Notes under the pieces: generated by a model
The model's database searches: none
Told to the model about the DNA's origin: nothing
Seen by the model: the letters and a program-made list of their open reading frames with translations, nothing else
Translations under genes and position numbers: made by a program
In this document: positions 1 to 12,519 of the stretch, in pieces
Position numbering within the stretch: the first letter of the stretch is position 1
How the letters are laid out: every line of letters starts with the position of its first letter
NCBI RefSeq assembly: GCF_945859685.1
Contig: NC_079147.1
Span: forward strand, 178,481,174-178,545,173
Reading direction: 5' to 3'
DNA: 64,000 bases
Source: Eupeodes corollae
Lineage: Eukaryota > Arthropoda > Insecta > Diptera > Syrphidae

Positions 1-575
1 AGCGTCAGAAGAAAAGACTAAATCGAGAATTCGAATTTTTGAGTTTTTAATACAGCTTGTTTGCTGTAAGTCAGTAAGAAGGACTTTATCGAGAAGAGAT
101 AGTTCCATTTGTGAAGAAGAAGGAGAGGCTTCAAGGCAGGATTCGTCTTCGGATGGAATCCAGTCAATGTGTGGTAAATTAAAATCACCTAAAAGTAAGA
201 TATTGGTGTCAGAGCTGGACAAATTTATAAGATAGTCTAATGCCAAGGAGAGATCGTTATAAACAGACTCCAAACTTTTTGGAGGAATGTAAACGTTTAA
301 AATGAAAAAAGTCTTAGTCTGTACCATTATCTTTACACATACCAGTTCAATTGATAATACAAATGGAAAAGATACAGAAGAAGAGAAATATGTATTTTTT
401 ACCGCTATGAGAACACCTCCACCTGAATCCTTTGCATTACCAACATGACGATCTTTTCTGTAAACTTCGAACTCTTGATTAAAAAGTTCTGTGTCGGAAA
501 AGCTTGAATTAAGCCACGTTTCTGTCAAAACGAATACGTCATGTGGAAATGATTGGGAGTTAAGAAAAAAATATA
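1..575 (-). mobile_element. LINE fragment: apurinic-type endonuclease domain
   Basis: Read on the minus strand, this is one open frame of about 187 codons with no stop that runs off the left window edge. It shows the endonuclease order of non-LTR retrotransposons: a LTETWL motif (catalytic Glu) near 480-530, SGGGVLIAV near 400-440, an NVYIPP segment near 270-300, and GDFNLPHIDW near 175-210. In this family the domain nicks target DNA to prime reverse transcription. The RT lies beyond the window or is lost. The first few endonuclease residues are missing, so the copy is probably 5' truncated near 575. It looks like the Jockey/I group, clade uncertain, and differs from the LINE-A endonuclease at 37 kb. 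Confidence 0.8.
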
Positions 576-750
576 TGGTAGTTTTGTTTCCTCAAAATTG
601 GCATAAAATAGCATAAAATTATCCTCCTTGACTCTTGAAGAATTTTAAGAAGAAAAAGTCCCTCCATCTGAAAACACTGTTTTGACAGTAACATTTCTTG
701 TTGTTTGGAATAATTTTTGTTTTGGTTAGATCGAATTTTAAATCTTTAAA

Positions 751-1985
751 ATGCATAGCATAGGATTTGTATTACTGGCGATGGAGGAAACAAAAACAAG
801 TGAAATCAGGTCTATAAGACGCGAATTAACGGATAATTCCAACCCCTTGGAGTTACCACAAGAACTGTGAGTAAAATTTTGCAATATGCCAAATTATCTT
901 TTTAATTATTCTTGTTTCAGATTTATCAAGAATTATCGAATAAATAAAAATGTATTCAAATATTTGCTAGATACCCTCTCCGATTCTTTCCTCATAGCAA
1001 AAAAAATCATTCGCTGTGCCGAAAATCGTCAGCCTAAGTGCGTGTCTTCGTTTTTTTGCTGAAGGTGGGTACCAAAGAGGAGTCGGTAAGGACCGCGATG
1101 TAGGTATTGCCCAATCAAAATTCTCAAAAGTATTGTCACACTTCCTTAACATTTTCGATTAAAATCTTTGTCCAGAATGGATCAAAAGTCAAACCGCAGA
1201 AGAGCAAAGGAGTGATTGGGTGTATAGATGGAACGCACGTAAGAATTGTTGGACCGCATGCATCTCAGCACTTGTTTTTCAACAGAAAAGGATTCTATAT
1301 AGCCTAAATGTTTTACTTGTAAGTGGTTCAAAAGTTGTCTTTAGGTATTGTTACCTATATTTGAATACGGTTAAGTAAATACACGTATTTCATTCATATT
1401 TTTAGATTTGTGATGAAGAAATGAAGATTCGTTTCGTCGATGCAACACATCCAGGAGCATGCCACGATTCATTGGTGTGGAAAGTGTCGGTGTTTCTATC
1501 CCATTTGCTCCAACGATATCTGAGTGGCGAACGAAATTTTTGGCTATTAGGTAAAAACGTTATAATTTTGTTTTGAATTGTTTTACCATACATTTTTTTC
1601 CTCTCAGGTGACGCAGGATACCCATTAGCGCCATGGCTACTTACTCCGCATAGAACATGTCAGGAAGGATCACCGGAGAGTAAATTCAACAAAGCACATA
1701 AAGCCGCTCGCAAATAATTGAGCAAGTGAACGGGATTCTGAAAGGTAGGTGGAGATGCATTCTAGGCGCCAGAGAACTCCACTATGAACCCTAAAAAGCA
1801 ATCCAAATCGTTAACACATGCTGTGCTTTACACAACATGTGCATATTTTTTAAAAACAGTCTTCTAATGGAGTACCAGGTTGACTCAACGATTCTGGAAG
1901 ATACCGCGGATCCTTCGAATGTCTATCTGAAAGTGACCTCCAATCAGCAAGCGATGCCGAATATTTAGCCGTTGGACAGGAAATA
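751..1985 (+). pseudogene. PIF/Harbinger transposase relic with four exons
   Basis: This is a relic of a HARBI1-like DDE transposase, the nuclease of cut-and-paste Harbinger elements. The reading requires three short GT-AG introns: 869-920, 1319-1405 and 1551-1607. Exon 1 starts at ATG 751. Exon 2 carries FIKNYRINKNVFKYLLD, then FFAEGGYQRGVGKDRDVGI and GVIGCIDGTHVRIVGP (first catalytic Asp). Exon 3 carries FVDATHPGACHDSLVW (second Asp). Exon 4 starts GDAGYPLAPWLL, then gives a helix with IEQVNGILKGRW (likely catalytic Glu) and an ALHNMC end typical of the family. Breaks seen: a frameshift at the T run near 1052-1060, a two-base insertion near 1297-1300, and a stop near 1716. No partner Myb-like protein and no clear TIRs were seen. 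The family call is secure; exact exon ends are inferred. Confidence 0.75.
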
Positions 1986-2082
1986 AGAAGTATTGGAAAC
2001 AGCATTTGAAACTTATTTTTTTTATTTGATATATCACGTCATATTCAATTCACAGTCAGGAACAAAAAAAAATAAACATACA

Positions 2083-2725
2083 AGCTATTGTAATGGGTCC
2101 GATTTAGCAAATTGAAAATTTTGACATTTGTTGACGTTTCAAAATCCCTAGAGTCGAAATAAAAGATTTTTAAAAAGAAAACACGTTCGTACGTTCAACA
2201 ATTCAAACAATTTTGTGCAACAAGAATAACGTTTTTAACGAATTTTTCAAAAATTAAAAATATTGTCTTCACACTTTTTCACAGAAATTTTTTTTCGATA
2301 TTCGGTAGTTTTTTTTTTATAAAAGCCCATATTTTCATAAAAAAATAAAATCTACAAAAATAGTACGCGAATTTAGTAAAAATTGATCTTCGGTTCTTGA
2401 TATCTCGTGAACAATAGAAGATATTGACTTTGAACTAAATTCATTTATCCAATTTGTATTTATATATTTAAGAAATAAAATCTTTTAACAAATGCTACTA
2501 AAATTGGTTAAAATTGTCTTTCAACTAAAAATACCGTTTACAAAAATACATTTTGAAGTCAAACTATTTTATCAAATGCAAAATATAGTTAGTAATTTTT
2601 AAATCTTTTAGAATAATTGAACTGACAACTTTTTAAACAAAACACGAAAACCTACAGACCTTTTAAGCAAGGCAAATCGACAGACGGGATGGGAAGTTAT
2701 CAGTGTGGAGAATTAAAGCTTGTAA
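2083..2725 (+). repeat. Degraded copy of a TIR/tandem repeat element
   Basis: The left part (TTGTAATGGGTCCGATTT, then GTCGAAATAAAAGATTTTT and a CGTACGTTC stretch) and the right end (GGGATGGGAAGTTATCAG) match the longer repeat at 31158-32365. The interior is AT-rich and holds imprecise repeats around TGGTAAAAATTGAT and a TTGACTT/TTCAAACT motif. The leading AACTTCCCAT is not recognisable here. There is no coding potential, so it is probably a non-autonomous element or satellite-like unit. Confidence 0.6.
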
Positions 2726-2839
2726 GAATACTTGGCTAACTGAAGAAATCTATCTATCTAGCAGAAGAAATCTATCAAGTGGACACGCACCTTTAAATTC
2801 TAGTCTTGACAGAATTTTCAAATGGTGAATCAAAAACCT

Positions 2840-3525
2840 TTTAGAACTTAATACTTAGAAAACTCAATGCTGTCTACTGTCAAAAAAGCATAACTCTCCC
2901 CCAATGCCACTATCCATGGGTGGTACTTGCATCGAGGAGACTGAACAGCTTTCAGTTCTAGGTATGTGTATTACAAACTATCTTCTCATCTGGTTATAAT
3001 TTATAAATCCTATAATCGTCCGAAACTTGAGATCAATTCCCATATCTGGGCCGGTGCTCCAATAACTCACTTGAATCTTTTGAACAGAATTCAAAAAAGG
3101 GCACTAAAAATTATAGGTGACCGTTTCTTAACAGAAACTTTTGTATCTTTTTAGAACCCTTGTGAGGCTTCTTGTTTGTCATTATTTTATCGCTATTATC
3201 ATAATCAATGATCGAGCGAAATAGTCAGTAATATTTCTCCCCTCAAACAATTTAACCGTAATAAACCCTTCTTCTAGGAATGGCCGTCAGTTTACTCCTG
3301 AGCCTAATTTCGGACGTAAAGGACAGAGATTCTTTATTTAGTCGCACCACACGAATGTGAAATGCTTTCCCAGACTCAATATTCCCCACACATTACAATA
3401 TGCATTCAAAACCAATATGCATCGTTTTCTCTTTTCTTATCCTATTCTCCTTTCCTAATTGATCGCACTGTGTTTCATCATTATAAGGGTATTCATATTC
3501 TTCTAGTATAAAAAAAAAATCTGGA
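2840..3525 (+). mobile_element. LINE-A 3' fragment with internal deletion
   Basis: This is a diverged copy of the 3' end of LINE-A. Bases near 2870-2990 align with about 43985-44115 (a TTGCATCGAGGAGACTGAAC segment). After CTTCTCATCTGG the copy jumps to the equivalent of about 44205, so roughly 90 bases are deleted. It then follows LINE-A through ATCCTATAATCGTCCGAAAC and GGGCCGGTGCTCC to the terminal ATAAGGGTATTCATAT and an A run near 3510. Only short broken frames remain, including a 62-codon one at 2966-3154. It encodes the degraded C-terminal region after the RT and is dead. Confidence 0.8.
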
Positions 3526-5769
3526 GTGCTTCTACTGGGGCTCTTGTATTTGGTATTTATACAAATTCCTACTGTACTACAGATGGCTCCTTTTATCTTT
3601 TATAAACGATGATCTTAAGAAGAAAAGTGTCAGAACTATGAGTACTTATAGGTCTTTAAATATTTGATGGATTCCTTTTTATTGGTGTCCACATTTTCCA
3701 AAGTTATACCTCAAGACCCAATACTTTTGGAGAGATTGCCATAAACAAATAACACTATGAAATAGCTTCATCAGAGTTTTCTAAGTGAACCACTAACACC
3801 TTGGTATAATATCCTTACATGGCGTGGCCTTTGTATGCGTTCTTAGGTACCTAGGTATGTCCTTAAAATATTTTTTCCCATTTAATATCGCACCATCAAA
3901 AGGCTCTTCATTCCACGTTAAATATTTACTCACATTTTATACATTTTATTTATTTTGAGAAACGAAATAAACTCAACATGTCCAAATATTTAATCAAAAC
4001 ATAGACCCTCTTTTGTATAGGTATGTATGTAAGTATATGTATATATCTTTGGTTGAACAGAACATATAGCCCCTGAGCTTTTACCCGGTAAATTAATCCA
4101 CAAAAAAATAAAAACTTGTATTTATAAATAAAACAAAAAAACACCAAGCGAAAATAATAAAATGTTCATTTATGACATCCTTTTTCGATTATTATTTGCT
4201 TAAAGGACATTTGTGTTCATTGTCCTTTCTGTTTGCAGTCCTTTTAGCCAAAAAAGAAAATAACAAACCTCTGTCCTTCTAACAAAACAAAAAGCAACGA
4301 AAAAAGAAAATATGGACTATGAACAAAACTTCACTAGTCGGGGGCTATTATTTTACAATTTTTTGTTGTTGGTGTTGGTATTGGTGAACATTTCCACAAG
4401 ATAACGGTGGTGGTGGCTATAGCGAAGCCATACCTCTCCATCTCCGTCATATATGAGCACGAGCACTTCAAGCTATTTCCGGTTTTAATTGCTTTTGTGA
4501 ATGAGTTGAGTTGAGTCAAAACGAAACGAAACGAAACGAGCGACGAAACCAAGACTGAAAAGGAAAACGGCTAGCTGGATTTTTCACACATGCCTTCTCG
4601 CACGTGTGGGTGTATGAACCTGCCTAGATGTATTTTTATGAGTTGAAAAATAACAAAAAAACATTAAACTTGGAATAACTGAACATTTGAGTGAGGGATC
4701 CTTTTTTGATGGCGCGGCGAGGTAAATTTCCGCCATACGGTTTGTCGGTTGATCCTGGTTCTTCCTCGTTGCTAGTCTGGTCTCTATTCTGTCCACACCG
4801 ACCGCCAAGCACCAACTAAAGCTCCAAACTCCAACACACGTTTGGGTTTTTTGTTGAATTTTGGTACGAGCGAGCGCGGGAGAGATTTTCAGTTTTTCGG
4901 GACTGAAAGGATTTTTAATTAAAACGTTGAATTAATATTCTTTACTTGAAGGGGCGGGTTGAGTGTTTCACTTGTTTTTATTTTCATTGGAACCATGTGT
5001 GGAGTGAAAATTGTGGATTATTTAATATTTTTTTTTAAGGCATATATCTCCCTACCTACCTACCTACTCAAAACAAGCAAGCTACCTCTACAACTAATTG
5101 AGTTTTGGATGATGATGGTTTAGTGTATATAAAAACAGGATATGTGTTTGATTATGAGATCAAGAAGAGGGTTATAAATGAGGTTGTTAATAATGAATAA
5201 ATTGACTTGGTATTAGTTGTGCAAGGAGTTTAATTAAAACGAAAGAGTGGATTTCAATTTCATAGCAAGAAGATACTTCTTTATAAGAACCTATCTACAA
5301 GGACCTTGTTGAAGAGATTTTCTGAGTTTTTTTTTAACACTTAAACACACTTCAGACGGCTCAAGGAGTTATTGGAAGTTAATTTAATTTATTACGCTGA
5401 TAAAGTAAAAAAAGAACATTTAATAATTGCATTTTTTATATAGAGTTTTTCTGCATTCCTTAATTCATTCACGTTTTTAAAGCGTTTTTTCGCAGAATTT
5501 TATATTTAAAAAGAAAAGTTATTTTCTTGAGAACTGAAGTGCATGCTTAATAAATTCAAATTAAAGATTCTTAAATCAAGTATACTTTCATAAAGAGTAA
5601 CCACATTTGAAAAGCAAGTTTCTTGGAGCATTATTTTGCCTACTTAAGAGGTATCATGGTATGAATACTGCGATTAATGTTTTAAGATTCCCAGAAATCA
5701 ATGATTTTTAAATTCGAATATCTGTAACTCTTTGAATAGATAATATAAGAATTATTGGATTTTATTAGA
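3526..5769. other. No gene recognised; AT-rich intergenic sequence
   Basis: I see no homology to an element or protein. The short ORFs on both strands lack domains. Minor features are a pentamer run of GAAAC units near 4523-4541, a CCTA tetramer run near 5053-5067, and alternating TATGTA sequence near 4020-4050. The base texture resembles the other element-free stretches, suggesting original host sequence. Confidence 0.5.
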
Positions 5770-7115
5770 TGCGAGGCAGACCTGGGCATTAATCAACAAG
5801 CATCTACAGCCAGCTCGATCACTAGTTAATTGTCTCCAGTTTCGCACGCCAATTTGGTTAAGGTCTTCTACCATGACATTGTCTGAAACCTTGTACAATA
5901 TTCGACCTTCATTCCAGTTGTGGCATCCTTCTATCTCCTTGATACCAGGCTTCCCATGCTCCCTGCTTTTCTATCGAAGAAGCCTCTCTTTTATTCTGCT
6001 CGTAGAGCTTGTGAGCAGCTCTGGTCTTTCTGCGCAGCGTCGTTTTGTATGTCGTCAAACCAGGAGTTTCGTTGTGCTGGCCGTTAAAACCTAGCACTTC
6101 AGAATTGACATCACTTCAGAGGCGACATCTCTGAAGGCTGCAAGACAATGTTAATATTGGTTTTCAAGGCAAGAAGCATAAGACTTCTTAAGAGGTTGTT
6201 AAAGACTCGATTGGAAAAGGACATGGTAGTCATGCGATTGTGGTCCTCTAACGTCGAATGGCTGTCTTCTTTTTCTCTCCTCTGTTGGGGGATGCGCGGT
6301 TATAAGGCTTATGTTGCCGAATTTAGCTCTGATGCCAATTGTAGTGATGCGCTAGCTCACACTGTTGAAACTCAAGACTTTTTACCTGAGTCTAGTTGCA
6401 ACAACGAATCCACACCCAAATCGACGGTGCTTTTGTTCTTGGAACAGTTGCCAAATTATGCATCGCAGTCTTTTACTTTGCATTTGCCGGTCTTTCCCAT
6501 CGAACTTCTTGGATGCTGGTAAGATCTGACTTGCAGTTCAGGACTTCCACTAATTGTTCGGCTGCACGTGGTCTGTTAATGGACCTAACATTCCACGTAA
6601 AGATCTGAAGCTCGTTGTCCTTATTTCGTTTGCGTGGGTTGTCAACAGTAAATCCGTCTGTATCCGAGTCTTGTTGATGCTTCGCAACTCGGATATTTAT
6701 ATGAAGTCAGGAAGTCACGCTGACAGCATAATCCTCAACCTGGAGGGCCATTTCCTGAGTATAACTCCAAGGACGGGAAGCCGGATAAACCGCTCCTTAT
6801 AGGCCTGTGCTCCGAATATGTCGTAAAATCCTTTCGTAGTTCTTTATTGGAACTATAGACTCCACCATTGATTCAATATCGGGAATTCCACCGCTGCCGT
6901 CTAGATATCGCGAAGTGCCTTATTGGACACACCCCACCCCCATCTTTCGTTTGCTGCCCCCAACAACTTTCTACTGGGGTTAGAACCCAATCTCCATTTG
7001 AGGTACTTGGCACCCGATGTTCTCGGTGGGGATGTGAGAGTAGGAGTTGATAGACAGAGGTGGGTTTTGAGAAAAATCTGTGGACGCTTGTGTCGACTTA
7101 AATGCACAAGAAGAC
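5770..7115 (-). mobile_element. LINE-B decayed copy (5' leader, endonuclease start, linker)
   Basis: The minus strand starts at the 5' side near 7115. The leader at 6830-7110 is clearly shared with 44760-45035. Minus-strand translation near 6530-6640 gives LQIFTWNVRSINRPRAAEQ followed by IQEVRW, the start of a LINE endonuclease. Weak, broken endonuclease signal continues to about 6170. The part at 6000-6130 matches the post-endonuclease linker of the copy at 36 kb. The last part, 5780-5930, matches the LINE-B 3' end at 12540-12700. The whole RT between these parts is missing. Many stops and frameshifts are present. It is inactive and is the only copy here that keeps endonuclease sequence. Confidence 0.75.
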
Positions 7116-7569
7116 AAGACGTGTCTTTTAATTTTTTCATGAGAACTTATTTTTAATTGTGCATGTTTTTTTTTTTGCATGATAATTTTGAGTATAAATA
7201 TATTAATCGGTTATACAATATTACTGCACATTTCATTGAATAATTTCAAAGAGCTTGTTTTCAGTTTATTCAATCCGTAAATAGTTTTATGATGAGGAAC
7301 GTTAAAATAAACGTATTTATAGAAATTATTTTATCATCTCAAATATTTTTTTTTATAAATAGAACGCATTGAATTGCCTGCGACCTTTAAGCAGTTTTAT
7401 ATCAATCAGTAGACATCTCGAATGCTTGGTATAGGACCTATTCAATTGAATGTTTGCAAAGCACAACTGCTTTTGATTTTTTTTAATCTAATTTATGCTA
7501 TTTTCATAGGATGTTGACCAGATGGCACAACAATGTTAAAAAGTTGGTAGAACTAGAGATATAAATAAA
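7116..7569. other. No feature recognised
   Basis: AT-rich sequence between two minus-strand LINE remnants. I see no motif, repeat or coding frame that I can defend. Confidence 0.4.
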
Positions 7570-7860
7570 GTTTTTAATGTCTTGGGAATAATTTGAATTT
7601 CGTTTCAGAAGCCTAAAAAATTGATTTCTGAATCAATATAAACTCCTAAGTCTTTGATACCACTCTAAGAATTTAAAAATCGTTAAAACAATTTTCAAAA
7701 TCTATGACTGACGCGGATCTTGTTGAACAATTTTCAATGTAAACTATTCGTTTTCTACCATTTTAAAAATGATGAATTTAAAATTTATTTATTTATCTTT
7801 TGTTGACACGGTCAAAAGCTTTAAAGAAAATGAACTTGCCTGCCCCTTTGCATTTGATTG
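7570..7860 (-). mobile_element. LINE reverse transcriptase scrap with internal deletion
   Basis: On the minus strand, 7860 to 7740 reads an RT motif A remnant (KAFDRVN) followed by GRKRIVYIENCSTRSAS, which resembles the segment just before motif B. It then jumps to TLGVYIDSEINF near 7690-7640, the post-palm motif of Jockey/I-type LINEs. Motifs B and C are therefore deleted. One stop lies within motif A. It resembles the decayed LINE at 47.5-48.3 kb in type, but the piece is too short to assign. Confidence 0.5.
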
Positions 7861-10800
7861 CAGCAAAAGTAGATAAAAATACTTAAATTCGTACAAGTTT
7901 AAAGACTTTTAAAGTGTTTAAATAAAAAAAAAGAAGTAAAAGAAGTAGTCAATGTTTGTAAGTGATAATTAAAAGACGTATTTTAATGAATATACTGACG
8001 AAGCTTAAACCACAGTTTTTTTAATATTTTTTTTCAATTTCTTTCAAAAGCCTAGAGTTTAACAATCAGAGAATAAAATTCTTTGAAAAGCATTCCAACA
8101 AATCGAAGTTGAATGTCAAAAAGTCAAATTTAATTTTAAAATTTTAAGGATTATGTCTAAATAATTATTTCAAATACCATTCTTAAAATGTTTTCTGTGA
8201 CTTTTCAATAAAAACGATTCTTACTTTTACTTTTCTGTTGCTCTTTTAATCTTGAAATTTTAATCTGCTCACCATTTATTTGAATGCTGATCAATTAGGT
8301 ATACTCTTACTAGACATAAAATGGGGGATGAAAGGAACCATAAAGTTTACAGTTGACTTAACAAATTGGTCCGAGATCTTAAAAAATCGTAAATAAAAGG
8401 AATTATTTTAAATTTGCTCTACACGTTTCTTTTAAAAAAATGTACATCATTGTATTTTACATCTTCAGCTTCATTTTAATTTCTTTGCGAAGATTTAAAG
8501 TTTGAGGCCTTATGAAAATGGAATATTATCAAAATAGATTAAATATAAAACTTTCAATATTTTAAGAACCTAGTGCAAAATTTTCTAGAAATATATATGT
8601 ACATATATCTTTAAAAAAATTATGTGAAAATATCAAGGCATTAGATCCTACTATCTCTAAATGGACGAAGTCTAAAAAGCGATGGGGTGCCTCATATTGT
8701 CAATACATGTACTTGGATTGGAGCTTAGTCTTTCTTTTTCAAAACAACAACTTAAGAGCCACCTTAATGTCCATATATTTTGCAAACAAACACAAAAACT
8801 CAATTGTAATTTAATAAGGTGTCAAATCACAAATATTGCTTCATAAATTCTATACCAAACAAAAATAAATAACTTTTTATAACACAAAGACACATAATAC
8901 AAAAAAATCAGAAAATAAAGGAGGAAAACTTAAACCGACAAGGATCATAATGTTCACCTTAAAACTTATTAAAGAAATTGAATTTACTTTCTCTCGCTCT
9001 CCATAAGTGCAATCAATACGATACTTATGGAATTTTTGTTTGCTTTTTCTTTTATATTACGACGAGTATATTTTATATTTTCTTTAAAAAGAAAACTTTT
9101 CCAAACACGATAAAATGTCTTTCTGCTCTCACAACCACCTGGCTGTTGAAATAGACGAAGTTAGGTTATAGGAACCTATAACTACCCACCTATGTAGGTA
9201 TAAACTATATACGACTATAGGTAGAAAAGTTTCTTTCATTTTCTTCTTCGTCTTCGAGTGCAAGAAAGAGCAAACTTTACAATCGAAATATTTTCATCTT
9301 GAATAGGACGTTACCTCTACCAACCAAAAACTACTATTGATCAATTGAACGAGTGCAATTCTCATTTTAAGACTACAATAATTTTCCCTCAACCCAACCA
9401 AGAGGAACTATGTACAAAAATTCACAAAAAAAAAATATTTCTGTTTTTCTTTCTAAGCAAGAAAAAAAGGACATTCAAGCGACCAAGCACCAAAACATCG
9501 TACAGAAATAACTTTTAGATTTTGTGAAAGCTATAAATGGACCGCGATCTTTCTTAAGATTTTTTTCACCTTTGACATATTCCTGGGACCGTTACAACGT
9601 TATTCGTCGTCGGTCGCTCGTCCTGGTAGGTGTGTCTGTGTATTTGTAAAAGTATAGGTACCAAGGTAGTGTTTATACCTAGAACGACTCACTATGGCTT
9701 AACTCTGTACAATATTTATTTTGTGTAAGGAATAAAGTGAAATAAAGAAAACTCCATTGGTCTTTGTTAGGTTTTCCTATTTTTTTTATTACAAGTCTGC
9801 TTCAGGAGTTTTTTGTATTATTTCTTTATAACATCACCATCACATACCGAGTAATACACGATTCAGAGGCACATAATAAATTTCCTTTATAAAACTACAG
9901 AAAAGACGTGAAAATGGAAAAACTTGCTCTATAGCATCTTGGTATAGTTTTCGGTATTTTTTTTTCTTCGTACTGTAGTTGTAGTTTTTCTTTGCCCCCA
10001 CTTTATAGTGTAAAACCATTATCCGTTAAAACACTTATTTTGGTTCACGAAAAAACGGATATACATAAACATACATTACCTCTCTGGGTACACATGGCAT
10101 TTCTGTGTGACATCTATTGCGATAAATGTATACATATGCACACATAAATGAAAACATTTACAGAAATGTTCCTGAGTCGCGTAGTGTAAAGTTTATATAG
10201 GGTTGTTAAAGAAGGCTTATAGGTAGCTCGAGCGTATTTTCCCAAGGATTTTCTGCTTGTCAAACCCTTTTTTTTACTTTTCTTCCTGCAAACAGAAGCT
10301 AGTATAATATCAACTTTCACGCGGCCTCCAGAAGAAAGGGTAAGATAATAATTTAAGCATAAAAATTCGATACCCAACCAAGCAAACTAAACAAGCTTAG
10401 AACGAGCCTTGTGATTTGTGATTGTATTTAAATAATATTTTCGGCAGAATTCGAAGAGATATCCCCTTTTCTTTTTTGTATTGTTGTGAAAGCAAAAACG
10501 TCTTACTTTCCCAAAACTTGCTAATTATGTGCGTATAATCCGTTTTACATTTTCCAATGTCACCGAAGCGGCAGTGGCAGGGGTGAGACCGTCGTCGCGG
10601 CAAGGAAGGGCGTTTTAATTGGATTTGTTTTTCCTGTTTTCGAATGAAAAGGGGTATTCGGTATATAAAGTTTCCATTGTACAAGGTATACCTACTTTAT
10701 ACACATAGTTGGGTAAAAGGACCTCTTGACTTGATTAATTCGAGATTATTTTTTCTTGTATTTTTTTGTTTCTGGCGTTTTCATCAGCTTCCAGCCAACC

Positions 10801-11639
10801 ACCCAACAACCATCAGCCACCGTTTGGGTTTCTTATTCAGAAAATATTTATTTTTTTGTTTTTGTTTTTCAAAAGACAATCAACATCAATTTCAGATGAT
10901 TATTGAGACAAATTTGATTATATCTGATGTTTTGGGAGCGCAAAGTTGTTTTCTTGAGGACATCATTTTTAAGTTGAAAATTAAGAGTGGCGGAGCACAT
11001 TTTTGAGACGGTGTGATTGTCGTTTTTTTTTTGTGTTTTTAATCTACCATTAATTAGGTAAAAGGATTTAATTACAAACTTTTAAATGAAAGCATTATTA
11101 ATGTTGGATCTGTTTTTCATTTTCTTGTGAATTAAAATAATTTTCATTGAATGAGTTGGATGTTTAAAAAAATAAGGTTTGATACCCACTTAATTTGATA
11201 TCATAGCTGGTTTATGGAGTTTATACGAGATTTTATCGCTTCAATTCAAGACAGCTCGCAAGTTTGTATCTGCGTTATTTTTAAAATTTTCTGATAAACA
11301 GTCAATTTTTTAATAAAATTGAGTAAAGTTATTCCCCATTTCTTAACCATCAGCATAAACATTGACATATATCTTTAATGGAGAGTATTTGTATTTAAAT
11401 GGTATGGTAAGGTACACCAACAACTCCTACTTCTTCTTTGTTCGAAATAGTTTCTAAAAACTGTATTTTATATTTTGAATAACTATATTTCCGTTTCTTA
11501 GGAATTTTGCTGATGTACAATTTAACTTCATTTAAAAAAAAGCATACCTTCTAAAATGTGAAGGAAAAGTTATTCTTTTTGCTGTTTTTCCTTCCATATA
11601 TTCCATTCTTCTGATTCCAAGTTGTTTTAAAAATAGTAA
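7861..11639. other. Long element-free stretch; no gene recognised
   Basis: About 3.8 kb without a recognisable transposable element. The open frames at 10114-10377, 10397-10684 (minus) and 10644-11006 (plus) have no domain, no signal peptide I trust and no conserved motif, and I treat them as chance. Small dyads and A/T runs occur throughout. It may be host intergenic or intronic DNA. Confidence 0.45.
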
Positions 11640-11855
11640 TCGTTTTGCCATTTTTCTAAAAACGTTGAATCTTCTTTTCTCTCAAAGTATAGAATGATTG
11701 CACAAAACATTCTTCCAAGGTCATGGGTACTGTCGAAATGGATAAGAAATGGAAGGTAAGAGATCGTTAATGAATAAAAGAAAAAGAGACGGAGACAAAA
11801 CGGAGGCTTGTAGGATATCAGCATTTGTTTTATGACTTTCAGATTTGGGACCTTC
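11640..11855 (-). mobile_element. LINE-A fragment, RT motif B region
   Basis: Minus-strand translation gives SVLSPSLFLLFINDLL preceded by KSESHKTNADILQ. This is the counterpart of LINE-A around motif B (GVPQGSVLSPTLFLIFINDL at about 43725-43795). The QG of motif B has become QA. The other half of this LINE-A copy is probably 14771-15095, with LINE-C lying between the halves. Confidence 0.7.
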
Positions 11856-12519
11856 CCGTGAACACCACTTAATAATCGCTACCCTAAGATTGCATACAGC
11901 TACAATTCGAAGATCCAACGGAATAACAGGATCCCCCAAATTCAACATCGCCAAACTAAAGGATCCCACGACCTGTCAACAATTCAGGAACCACCTCTCG
12001 CACGAAATCATAACAATCAGCAGCACAGTACATAACGACATCGAACACCATTGGAATGCTGCGAAAAATGTTTTCATTTCAAGTGCTGACAGAATAGTCG
12101 GTCGGAAAGAAGGAAGCAACAACACTTGGCTTTCAAAAGAATCTTGGGCAAGGATCAGCAGTTCGAAAAACTACTGCACAAGAGGAAGAAAGAAATGAGC
12201 TGGAGTCCTCGTAACCCATGAAAAAGAAAGAGGTTCACCGCAGTGTGCGCCGCCATGACAAGCGTTACTACATCAACGCATTGGCTCAAGAAGAATAACC
12301 AAAAATCTGGCCGGTGCACATAGCTCAAAGCAATACCTGGTGAAAGAAGTAGACGGTAAAGTGATAAGTTCGGTGGATGAGCAAGTCAGAAGGTCGAAAG
12401 AACACTTTTCCTCAATTTTTAGCCGAGTGTTTGCAAACAACGTGCAGCCGATGCCTTCTGAACCGCCTGAACAAACTAATCCCCGAGTCCTTGTAAGGCA
12501 ACGGCCGGCTTAGTCACTG
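11856..12519 (+). mobile_element. LINE-C, left half: endonuclease end and pre-RT linker
   Basis: The frame at 11845-12198 gives REHHLIIATLRL (end of the endonuclease, normally SDHHLL), FNIAKLKD, and a tryptophan-rich linker (HHWNAAKNVF, NTWLSKESW). Downstream, in broken frames, come VRRHDKRYY and the segment AGAHSSKQYLVKEVDGKV up to VRRSKEHFSSIFSR. These are characteristic of the region between endonuclease and RT in LINEs related to LINE-B. The half ends at an AGTCACTG that is repeated on the far side of the inserted LINE-B. The 5' end is truncated and was inserted into LINE-A. Confidence 0.75.

Noticed and set aside
6148..6802. Plus-strand ORFs of 70-124 codons
   Set aside because: Antisense shadows of the LINE-B endonuclease region on the minus strand.
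10114..11006. Three ORFs of 87-120 codons as candidate host genes
   Set aside because: No known domains, low-complexity composition, no splice or start context that supports them.
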